NCBI GenBank assembly: GCA_945910005.1 | Contig: OX246739.1 | Span: 5,424,001-5,488,000 of the forward strand | Direction of reading: 5' to 3' | Source of the DNA: Isoperla grammatica | Lineage: Eukaryota > Arthropoda > Insecta > Plecoptera > Perlodidae | Length of the DNA stretch: 64,000 nt | Shown: piece after piece, positions 36,383-51,900 of the stretch | Numbering within the stretch: position 1 is the stretch's first letter | Layout: each line of letters starts with the position of its first letter | The notes under the pieces: model-generated | Databases searched by the model: none | The model's input: the letters and a program-made list of their open reading frames with translations, nothing else | Told to the model about the DNA's origin: nothing | Translations under genes and position numbers: made by a program

Positions 36383-37111
36383 ATGACGGTAATGGAGTTT
36401 TGGGGATGTACATTTTTGGCATTTGGACCTCCTTTCGCAATGTTTACTTTAACAATAGCTAAAGATCCAATACGAATCATCATTCTCATTGCAAGTGCAT
36501 TCTTCTGGCTATTGTCGCTGCTATTATCATCATTATTATGGATAGCTGTGGTGCCGCTACGGAAGCAACTAGCCTTTGGTTTGGTGTTTTCTGTATTATT
36601 CCAGGAGCTATTTCGTTACTTCATCTACAAATTTCTTCGTAAAGCAGAAGGTGGTCTGAAGAAGGTAGCCGATAGCTCAACGCTTCAAATAGTTGAGAAC
36701 AAACACATTTTAGCCTATGTCGCAGGACTGGGATTTGGCATAATCAGTGGTACATTTTCTCTACTCAACGTTTTGGCAGACACACTGGGACCGGCTACGA
36801 TGGGACTAAAGAGTGGTTCATACTTGTTTTTCATCACATCTGCAGCAACTTCATTGTGTTTCACTTTGCTTCATACCTTTTGGGGAGTCATATTTTTCTC
36901 CGCACTCGATAAGAGAAACTATTTCCAGATTTGTTACGTTGTGGCGAGTCACATGCTTGTGTCTTGTCTCACTTTGCTAAATCAATATGAATTATATGCA
37001 GCCTCACTTCTGCCAGCATACTGTGTACTAATATGCACAGGGTTGATGGCATATCGTGTTGTAGGTGGAACTTATGCCAATTTTAAAGCAAGTTTTACAT
37101 TGGTTAAATAA
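36383..37111 (+). CDS. APH-1, gamma-secretase subunit, 242 aa, intronless
   Basis: A single uninterrupted frame from ATG 36383 to the TAA. APH-1 is the seven-span scaffold that binds nicastrin and presenilin in gamma-secretase, which cleaves Notch and APP-like proteins in the membrane. Hydrophobic segments recur along the length. The opening EFWGCTFLAFGPPFAMFTLT, FFWLLSLLLSSLLW, LFQELFRYFIYK, GLGFGIISGTFSLLNVLADT and LLHTFWGVIFF match the family. The GxxxG stretch and the two histidines (in LLHTFW and ASHML) needed for assembly are kept. It is slightly shorter than human APH1A/B at the C-terminal tail. Vertebrate APH1 genes have several introns; none interrupts this coding frame. AATAAA at 37129-37134 lies 18 bases after the stop. 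Confidence 0.97.
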   Translation: MTVMEFWGCTFLAFGPPFAMFTLTIAKDPIRIIILIASAFFWLLSLLLSSLLWIAVVPLRKQLAFGLVFSVLFQELFRYFIYKFLRKAEGGLKKVADSSTLQIVENKHILAYVAGLGFGIISGTFSLLNVLADTLGPATMGLKSGSYLFFITSAATSLCFTLLHTFWGVIFFSALDKRNYFQICYVVASHMLVSCLTLLNQYELYAASLLPAYCVLICTGLMAYRVVGGTYANFKASFTLVK

Positions 37112-38356
37112 CAATTTAACTTTCTTGAAATAAAAATATGCCTACTTCTGTAATTTGAGTAGGCCTATGCCTATAATTGCAGTCATGATTGGTCAAGGCC
37201 CAGTACTTAATTTACTAAGTTAAAACATTTCCTTTCAAAATGAAAATGGGTGTGTGGTCCTTAGGCCTAAGGAAAGTGATGCGGCAAGGTGGGCTAGCCT
37301 ATTCAAGCCCAATCTACCTTTAAAGATAAGTGCGGTAAATGCGCCGTGCCCGTTTACCTGCAGCTCTACCTGTCGAAAGAGGTGAAAAAAGAGCAGACAT
37401 TATTAATGGTTGAGTATGTTGTTTAACACAAAATAATCAAATGCCTGCTTGTGTAGGTGTAGCCTAGGTTTATCATATATTGAGCATGCAGGTTGAGCAT
37501 CATTACAGATACGTGCATTTGATGTCTACTGCTACAGAATTTCGTCCACACGTACTGTCTAGACTAGATTGTTCTGACTTCGGATTTAAGCATGTCAAAT
37601 GTCGGACTAACCATAAGATGTTCCAAGGGGACGTTTCATACAGTGTACATGCATTGCAATGATTTGTAATTTACCTACATATTGCATTGTTTCTTTCTAG
37701 AAATAAATATGAGCTTTAAATTAAAAATACATAAAGCCACCAATGCATAGTTAATTTATTTTTGATAACTTAATTTGTCCATATTTTGACAATAGTCCGG
37801 ATGGAGGAATTGTCTCATTCCGGGAGGTCTGGATGTGTATATTGTACAAATTTATAAAATATCAAACTTTCATCATTTTGGAATTGAGTTACTACTACTA
37901 GTACTCGTGTATTCCTGGTTCGCCATTATTGTTCTTGGCCGGCCGACGTTGAGTAACTTATGATTTTAGCCCTTTAGTTCAATGTCATGTTTATAAAATG
38001 TATGTTTGTATAAGAAATATTGTTTATTAAGTATGCATGTGATAATTACTACTAATTCTTAATAATATGCATTATTGCAATGCTATTATTTTTACAATTT
38101 GATTCCGATACATACCAAGCGTTAAATCTTCCGTAAAAATTATTTTAAGCAAATCGCACTCATTTTAATGAAGACAAATAATGCGTTTTTGGCAGGCATT
38201 TCAGGATGCTTATAAAATAATGAATCATTTCCATGACTGCTTATTTATTATGATAGTAAATACTTGAACACACTTGTATCTAATGAATTATGTACGTATC
38301 AAGTATCAACAAATGTCTCCGTGGAGAGGGAGATAATTCAATAGAACACGAGCCAG

Positions 38357-38702
38357 TGACTACGTGTATCACGCAATTCTAACGCGCTTGGGATGAAGGC
38401 GCCTTGCTTTCAATCGGTAGCCGAGTGAGGAATCTGATCCGTATATCACGTCAATCTAAAGCGCCCTTATCTACACCGGCTACGAATTCAGCCAATCACA
38501 ACACAGGCCGTGCATTGCGGAGCCGCTTTGACGTGTATATCACCTAAATCAAAGTGAATTCTAACCTCCAACTCGCTTGCCCAAGCGAGTTGGATCGCCG
38601 CCGCCTTGAGGTAAATTCGACGTGTATACCACACTCTGCAACCGATTGGAACCAAGGCGCCTTCATCCTAGGCGCCTTAAACTTGCGTGATATACGTAGT
38701 CA
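38357..38702. mobile_element. 346-bp inverted-repeat MITE
   Basis: Ends TGACTACGTGTATCACGCAA and its near-complement TTGCGTGATATACGTAGTCA. The arms continue through GATGAAGGCGCCTTG and CAATCGGT. It is much richer in GC and CpG than its surroundings and contains an internal palindrome (12-base arms, 2-base spacer) at 38568-38593. No target duplication was resolved. Confidence 0.85.
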
Positions 38703-39501
38703 TTGTGCAACAATATTTTCGCCCTTGGCAATATGTAGTCACACACTGGGCACTCTTGTCATAGCAAAATATAAAAATTCCTTATTATGGCACTTCGGTT
38801 GAACAAGGCTCAGTGTCCCTGCCCTACTGAAAACATATGCTAGTGTTACTATTCAATCATAACATGGAAGTCTAACTTGCTGTGTAGTGTGTAGCCAATT
38901 GATATTTGACTCCCATATTTTTGTGGAGTGGTGCTAATTGAAAAGCAGCATAGACCAAAGTGATATCATTGAATTTTAATGGATTCACTATCAAAAAAAG
39001 TTAAACAATGATTAATCATTTCATTATTCATTAATCATAAGTTATGAGTTGCTTGTATTTTTCTGGTTCAAATAACAATGATGCTTCTGATGTCAATAAT
39101 ATTATGTAGACACAAGTTTTTTACAATATTAATCTTTCTTATACCATGCAAGAAAGGTTTTGTTACTTAGTTCAAACCTCTGAGGTAGAATTCAAACTGG
39201 CATAACTTTGTCTTTAAAATAACGTGAAGTGTACTACTGTTATATTACATTACCACTTTCACTTCCTGTTTTGTGTTTAAATTTAATTGCCATATTAAAA
39301 TAATTAGTTCAACCTAACCAATGTACTAAGTCCTAAGGTTCTTGTTGCAACTCATAATCAATACTACGGTGTAGACCATGTACTACATAACAAAAACAAT
39401 AAACTTTTTATTTTGTAAATTGTTGCATAAAAATAATAATTGCAATAATGTACATATTAGGTATGTGTTAACCAGTCACTAATCTGACTCCTTTTATATT
39501 G

Positions 39502-39600
39502 CAGTGGATCCCAACCTTTGTTGACTCGAGGCACCCCAAACTTACATTTTTTGAGACACTTTACCTTAGTACATTTATTTTAATGTTTTAATCATGGTAA
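39502..39600 (+). repeat. One-ended hAT-like remnant
   Basis: CAGTGGATCCCAACCTTTGT followed by GAGGCACCCCAAA resembles the terminus of widespread hAT (Charlie-like) elements. No matching right end was found nearby, so it is listed with low certainty. Confidence 0.4.
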
Positions 39601-40182
39601 AACCACATTACTACAAACTACTTACGCCTACTATTGGATATAACTAGGGTACGAATGTTCAGGATCTTACAAAGTGAGAAAAAGGCAGGCAAATAGTACC
39701 TTTAAAAGAAAACAGAAGGACCTATTGAATTTCTAACTGAATTCTATTTTTAATTACTTTCAGTCATGTTTTATTGGGGCAATATATTTTCTTGGAAGGG
39801 GGAGGGGTTGGTAATATTTTTTAAATTATATACATAGTAATAAGCTCAGTCACATAAAGCAAGGATTCAAACCTGGAATACAGGAACAACAGTTTACCAG
39901 CCAATGCCCAATTGACCAAGGCTATTATGCCGGCCAAGAAATTTTAGGTACCTATACGGGTAAACAATTAAAAACTTATTATAATAAAATAAAACTTGGC
40001 GTACTCAGTTACGATTTCATCAAATTTATTTAAAGCAAGAAATTGTGTATAAAATCTATTGTTATGTATACATGTGTAAACCAGTAATCAACTATTTAAA
40101 TATTAACTTACTTTAAGAAACAATGTACATAGGTACTCAGATAATGGATGAAGCTAGTAACAGTCAAAATCACAATTTGCAA

Positions 40183-44577
<4,395 letters not shown>

Positions 44578-45969
44578 TTCACGGGGTTTTTAAGTCTGCA
44601 TGCCGACAGAATTTGCCACAATCACAGACACACAGGAATGAAATGAAAACAACGAGACGAGGTCCGAAATGGCCGCTATCAGTTTATCCAACAACAACAA
44701 ACCAAATCGATTAAGCAAGAAATCTGACCCAAATGGTATGAAATGGCATTATTATTAGCGGAATTACGATGTTTATGTTGGCCACACCAGAGTCGATAAG
44801 GAAGTTTCCCAGGGAGAACCAATGAAACTTCCTTCAACTCTGGCCAGCGGCCATTTTCACAATCAGTGTGACCAACAATAAATTGTTAGTTTTTTAATGT
44901 TTTGCTGTTGGCTACCCGACCGCATATGTGTCAGATTTTGTTGAAACTCCCTCGATCCACGTGTTACTGTAAACTGCAGTACATAATGCCTATTTAAAAG
45001 TGATTTAATTTGTATTAGCCTAGTTGTGTGTGATAGAAGACACCTATAATGGTTGGTATTCAATAGTGCTTCAAATGATTGTGTTTGTGATAGACCTAGG
45101 TTTGCCTGCCTCATGGGTTGTCAATCGCCTAGGTAGGCCTAGGCCTAGGTTAGGCCTAGGCTAGGTTAGGGTTAGGCCACTGACTTGGTCAATAAAATGA
45201 TAAGATTTGGGGCTTAGATGCATTTTTTTGTAAACTTTTATGTGCCCGTTGCGTAAGTGTAATGTAAGTAGGCCTAGGTTAGGTCAAGTCAAGGCTTTTG
45301 TCCGTCGCCAGGTTTTTGACTTCATAACCTCAAAAGACGCACAGTGTAGGGCCTAGGCCTAGCCTAGGCTAGGCACAGAGGCCCTCTAGGCCTACTTTGT
45401 TTTGTCGAAGTTGACAACTTCCTTTTGCTGTTATCATCCATCTCATTCATGATATGATTGTATTTCATTTTTTCACCATGCTTGTGCCTGGCTAAGACCG
45501 TTCTATTGTAGCCAAGGATGTAAAAGATTTGCTTTCGATGACTACTAATTCGTTATAAGACCCCTTGTCTAACAAAGTGGCTCATTGTGTTACCTGGCCC
45601 TTGCTTGACTCTTAGTAGGATACCTTACATTAAATTGTTCAGGCAGGCCCGAGTGCCAGGATAATCTTGCCCAAGAAACAGAAGACCGAATGGCATGCCA
45701 TGATTCAATCACAACCTGACCTAATGTTACCTTTTAGGAATAGCCACTCCAAAGTGTATTTGGTAATTATGGCCAGGAGCTGATTCCTTTTGAACTCACT
45801 TTTTTTCTGTATTCCTTTGCGATTGATCATTTGCGTAGTACATAATTGTTTTTCATTATTTATCTGTAAGCTACAGTGATTTTCAATACAAATAGTATCT
45901 TCTTTCATATTAAATTATCATTTTGAAGATGCATCGATTTGACAACACAATCACGTTAAATATGGTAAT
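44578..45969. promoter_or_regulatory. Divergent promoter interval, PRMT3 / LARS1
   Basis: The PRMT3 start codon (44577) and the earliest plausible LARS1 start (45970) face away from each other over 1.39 kb. AGGCCTA-type octamers cluster at 44370-44395 (PRMT3 side) and 45115-45395 (LARS1 side). Exact transcription starts and non-coding exons are not visible. Confidence 0.45.
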
Positions 45970-48900
45970 ATGGCGTACGTACGAGTGTGCAGCTGTTCGG
46001 AGCACACAAGAAGTGTGCTACCAACGTAAGTACCGGTACATAAAAAAAACCTACATCCTCTAAATAAATAAATAAATAAATTAAATAAATTCATATTTGG
46101 AGTCCACCCACTCAGTAACTCTAAATATGAATTTATTTAATTTATTTATTTATTTAGAGGATGTATGTCTGTTCTCATCTGTGCAAACTAGACCCCTATG
46201 ATTAAATATCCCTTCTTCAAATTCTGCAAGTAAACTAACCTGCAGGTTAGGGGGTCAATTATATTATGTTAAATTGACTGGGCCAACCCACGAAAGTTGG
46301 GAAGGTTATTGGGTCTGGTTGATATGTGCCTAGTGCTTCTACATTGGCAGCACTGCAACAGACACGAAGCGGAAACAAGGAAGAAGGTGTAAACTTTTAC
46401 CATAAAAACTTTAACAATCGTTTAATAACCTTCAAAAGTAAATACTACCTATATCATAATGTAGGCCTACATCAAAATAAAGGCAATTAAACACTGAACA
46501 ATAAAAATAACACTTCAAACAAAACTTCGGCGTTTTTCAATGAAAAATGTGAGTAAAAACGCGAATCAGCTCCTGGCCATAAATACCGTGTTTTTTTCAC
46601 CATATTCTCTTGATTCATATTGCCGTCTATGGTTGGGTTGCTCATGCGGTTTGTCTGAAAGCCCTGGGCATGTGCCACCAAGGCATGTGGGTTCGAATCC
46701 TGCATAAGACATGAGTTTTTGGTTTTTGTAATTGAATTGCCCTTCATCTTCTTCTGTCACTCTCACTTCTAATTGTCTTAAATAATAACCATAGTGGCTG
46801 CTGTTGCTTGTCATGTTCATATCATCAAGCAAGATTAGGCATATTTTCTTGTCCAGAATTATAAGACCTAATTTTTCAAGTCAACAGTTGCTCACAGATG
46901 CCACACATTACCAGTAAAATTGATTCACATGATAGGTGGACTAATCCCAAATTAATTTTCAGGCTACCAACCTCGATCGTAAGGGAACTTTTAAGGTTGA
47001 GTATCTTCAACAAATTGAACGCGATGTTCAAAAGAGGTGGGCTCAAGAGAAGATTAATGAATCAGATGCTCCCAAAACGAGGAAAAGTGCAGATGAGAAG
47101 TTTTTTGTTACGTTTCCATTTCCATACATGAATGGAAGACTGCATCTTGGTCATACGTTTTCTTTGTCAAAATGTGAGGTGAGTATTGACTTGAGGGAGA
47201 CTTATTTTTTGTTTATACCAAAGTATTTTCAATCTTGAAATAACATAGGCCTACATATAATATAGCCTATAATATAGAATATTGTGTAACATTTGAGAGG
47301 AAGCTCTTGAATTTACTTGTTTCCTTTTATTCATTCATAGGCTAGTAGGCCTACACATGGTTATTGTATGCTAACTCTACTAGCCCATTATCTTGTTTTA
47401 TTCTATAGGTAGGCCTATGCCATATGTATTATCTACCAAGGCAACCTTTCTGCTAAAAATTGCCCAATGTAATGATTAATATAATGGTTATCTTAATTAA
47501 TAATTACAATTAATATAATGATAAATCTGACTTTGACGCCCTGCCAAATAACATGAGCGGGCCAGAGAAGGAAGCACATATTTTTTGGATAGCTAGGAAG
47601 TAAAATGATTGAAAAATCAAACTTTTGGCATAGGATAAAAAAAAAATGATTAATATAATATCTGAAGTCTCTTTTAGACTAGCCTAGATGGTTCTGTGAA
47701 CCATTCAAGTTTCCTTGAATCAAAGTAGGTAGAACATTATTGTATTTTATTATGTAGCTTTATGTTTTGATGCTTTTTTGCCTTTGAATTCAAGAAAACT
47801 TTAATGGAGCATTGAACCGTTTAGGCTAAATTGGGCTTAATGATGAGCATTTACCCTGTCATAGATTGCACTTGCCTGTGGTTCCTCAAGTTTTTGGAGG
47901 CGGAGGCCTGTGCCCAATACATTTTAAAATTTGATTGTGATACAAAACAAATATATGGTACCTATAGATCTATCAATGTACGGGTTTAAATATTAATTAA
48001 ATTAATTCAACTTGAAATTAGGGAGGGCCTACCTAAAGAAAGAGAACTGAGCTACAAATTGTAGTTTTCTTGTTAGTTTCAACCAGTCATTATTAATATG
48101 TAGATGCCGTTGCCTAATCTCTTGTACAGTTTGCAGTGCGTTATCAACGTCAAAAGGGGAAAAAAGTGCTTTTTCCATTTGGCTTTCATTGTACTGGAAT
48201 GCCCATCAAAGCGTGTTCAGATAAACTGAAGCGAGAGATTGAAGATTTTGGATTCCCACCGCAGTTTCCTACTGGAGAAATAGCCACAACTCCTACTGAA
48301 GCTAATGATGACATCGTTATGAAAGACAAGAGTAAAGGAAAAAAGGTTAGAATTACATAATATTCTTCATACGTACTAGCATCTTTAAAGGTAAGGTGAC
48401 TACAAAAGGAAGAAATCCCACCTAGGATTGGAGTCCTGTGTGTGAGATTACTTCCTGGATTGGCCAGGATGGACCTGTTTCATATATTCACCATGTTCAT
48501 TGCAACAGTATTGGCAACATAGGCCTACAGTTGGTAACCCATATTGACGAATGGTTCTCATTACAGAGTAAAGCAGTAGCAAAGACTGGATCTGCCAAGT
48601 ATCAGTGGCAGATCATGCAAAGCTTAGGGCTGGAAGATGAGGAAATTAAGAAGTTTGCTGATCCCCACCACTGGCTTGAATACTTCCCGCCGCTCGCAGT
48701 CCAAGATTTACTCAGCATTGGACTGCATGTAAGGAAAATATATTTACATACTTACATTAACCTATTTCACATCGCAGTGGACCTCACTTCGGTTACATTT
48801 CCCACTTAACTAGACCCACATATCTAGTCATGTCATATTTTGTTTAAAATTTACTTCCGTGTATGCCTTTCCCACGTTGTTTCTATTCAAAATTATACAT

Positions 48901-51900
48901 TTTTGCTGTTTATGGATTTTTTTTAAAGTTAGCCCACTAAAAAGTTTATAACTAAGGTTACTGTAGGTAGGCTATCTTCCTACCTATTGACACTATTTTT
49001 GAACATTATATTCAAGAAATACATTTCTTTTAATCCTGAAAGAGTACGAGGCCTCCCAGTGCACTAGAATGTATGTGTCTTAATTCTCCATTTCAAAGAC
49101 AACTAATTGTCCTAGTTTCATTGCTTTGTGGGCGACCGATACTCGTACGATAATTTACAAACGTGATTCGCGACATGTTTCCCCCCAGGTGGACTGGCGT
49201 CGCACGTTCATCACGACGGACGCGAATCCGTACTTCGACCAGTTTGTCCGGTGGCAGTTCCTGAGACTGAAGTCGCGCAACAAGGTGATGTACGGCAAGC
49301 GCTACACCGTCTTCTCCCCGAAAGACAATCAGCCGTGCATGGACCACGACCGCAGCTCCGGAGAAGGTGTCGGACCACAGGAGTATACGCTCATCAAGAT
49401 GAGACTTCTTGAGCCTTACCCGCAAAAACTAAGGTAGTGTGACGCCACTCTGTGAAAAAATTGACAGACTAGGCCTATGACTTTTTCAAATAACTGCAAT
49501 AAGAATAAGATCAACTTGGCAGTTAATCTGATACAAAGGAGTAGCTGCCAAATGCGGTATGTAGACTGGACAGGCAGCTGCATGTACTAAGTAAGGCTAA
49601 CTAGGCCTATAAGTTCTTAAACTGTACATTTTATTTTGTGTTAATGAGAAGAGTGCCAAAAGGCTAGGGCAATGTAATTGCATGAGAAAGATAAATTAGT
49701 TAGGTGGCTTGTTGGTCCAGTGGTGAGCATCCCTGCTTCCAATGCAGAAGGTCCCAGGTTCAAATCCCGGTTCAGGCAGAAGTTTTTTAACTTCTAATAA
49801 GGATTCACTTCCATTACGTCTGGTCTTAGGAATAAGTAAACAGTGACTTTGGAGCCGTTAAAGTAACGAAGCACTGAATAAATTCAAAGTTGTTCTGAAT
49901 CAGCCTTGTTGATTCTGACATTTGTCCGCAGGTGTTCGCACTGTCCAATCACTGATTCATATGTTTCGTATTTGAAATATCGATCTTTGATTGGTTACCG
50001 CTCACTCGTCGATGGTGTTCCGAGTCTACAGGGTTGGTTTAGTCACTTAAAATTAAAGTCCCCCACTGCAAATCAATTTCGTTACTGAGTGGGTAGACTC
50101 TCATGTGAATTTATTTATTTATCCAGAACAGCTTACCCGAGTTGAGTGATGATATTGGTAAGCCTTGTCAGTTTCCAACTCAGCTGGTATGTAAATTCAT
50201 CCAGTGGATTTATTTAATTGAATGGCACGTACAAGTATGGATTAATAATTTTTGTCTTGCTACTGCTACTGACTATACAGTCAATTGCATTGGTAAATGG
50301 CTGTAAATGTGTCTAACAGTAACTGGTCAATTTTATTTTGCAGTACACGTGCAATGGTTGTGCTCTGATCTATTTCTTGTACTTTTCTTTACAGCTCACT
50401 GAAAGGACGTCCAGTCTTCCTGGTTGCTGCTACACTGCGTCCAGAAACCATGTACGGTCAGACAAATTGTTGGGTTCGTCCAGACATGAAGTATATTGCT
50501 TGCAGTACATCTGCGGGAGAAATTTTAGTCTGTACTAAGGTAGGATACCTTTTATACATATTATGTTCACACCACTTAAATAATAAATATTGTATCTTCA
50601 TCCTGTCAACTCGAGCTGCTAGCCAAACATTTTTGATTTTCGGATGATTTCTTTAGCACATTCTTAATAGTGTATGATATGAGGTTTATGCCATATCTTA
50701 ACAAGTACCTAGCTGTATCAAACTATAGCCTAACATTTTTCGGATGATTTCTTTAGCACATTCTTAATAGTGTATGATATGAGATTTATGCCATATCTTA
50801 ACAAGTACCTAGCTGTACCAAACTATCTTTATTGACCATGAATGATATACCTTACGAACTTACAATAGGACTCACCGTTTGGATGCTTTTAACGGATGTC
50901 AGGAGTTGCTGTATTATGTCTGATGTAAAATACCTTTCGAACTTACAATAGGACTCACCGTTAGGATGCTTTTAACGGATGTTAGGAGTTGCTGTATTAT
51001 GTCTGATGTAAAAGCATGAGAACCGGCCATGTAACAAATTGTGTATTGTTTTGTTTGGCACATTATTGCAATGTTTTTCTATCCTGTATCTAGCGCGCTG
51101 CTCGTAACATGGCCTATCAGGGCTTCTTCAAACAAGATGGGAAGGTTGACCAAGTTTTAGAGCTTATTGGTCAGGATATCTTGGGAGTCTCCCTGAAAGC
51201 TCCACTGTGTGGGAAGGACAAGATCTACTCACTACCAATGTTGACTATTAAGGAAGATAAAGGTTGAGTATAACAGCATTTCCAAAACTTTCAGAGAAAG
51301 AAAATTGGTAGCCACAATGGGTTACAATATTCTTCTTTTTTTATTGATAGACTAGAATACATCATTTATTTATTATAATCATTAGGCCTATTAATAAACA
51401 ATTCAAATTATTAACCTTCTATCAAACAAAATATGTGCCTACTCAAGTCAATGGTGGGTGAGTTTTAGAAGCTATTTGTCTTCTTCTTCTTCTTTTCCAA
51501 TGCCCGCATTTTTGGCTTACTGGGCAATCATGCATTTTCTGGTTTTCCAGTAGAGACAGGCTTCCTTTTCCTCATAGCTCATGTCAGGTGGAAGGGGATC
51601 TACTTCATCTTTAAGACTATTAAGAAGCTATTTGTTACCTTGGTCCAAATAGATGCATATTTTACTCTTTGTTCCAACACCATTTATTTCGGTCAAGGGG
51701 TAAAAGTTTGCCAATTTCTAGTTTAGATTGACAATGTAATCTTACAAATTTAGAATGGTACCAGTCTTTTACATTTTTGTTTTGTCTTAACTCTTGACGT
51801 TTGTGTTATTGCAGGTACTGGCATCGTAACGAGTGTGCCGTCCGACTCTCCAGACGACTACGCCGCTCTAGTTGACCTGAAGAAGAAGCAACCCTTCCGT

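Larger units (their letters stand above)
37112..40182. other. Convergent intergenic region, APH-1 and PRMT3 3' ends
   Basis: AT-rich DNA with no gene-like frame. It contains the inverted-repeat element at 38357-38702 and a one-ended element remnant at 39502. TTTATT at 40025-40030 (AATAAA on the minus strand) is a likely polyadenylation signal for PRMT3, about 155 bases beyond its stop. Confidence 0.6.

Noticed and set aside
49093..49425. 110-codon frame antisense to a LARS1 exon
   Set aside because: It is the mirror of a conserved coding exon on the plus strand and has no independent support.
49707..49778. Functional tRNA gene inside the leucyl-tRNA synthetase gene
   Set aside because: The acceptor stem has two unpaired positions and the T-stem a mismatch, so a working tRNA, or a regulatory link with the host enzyme, is not supported.
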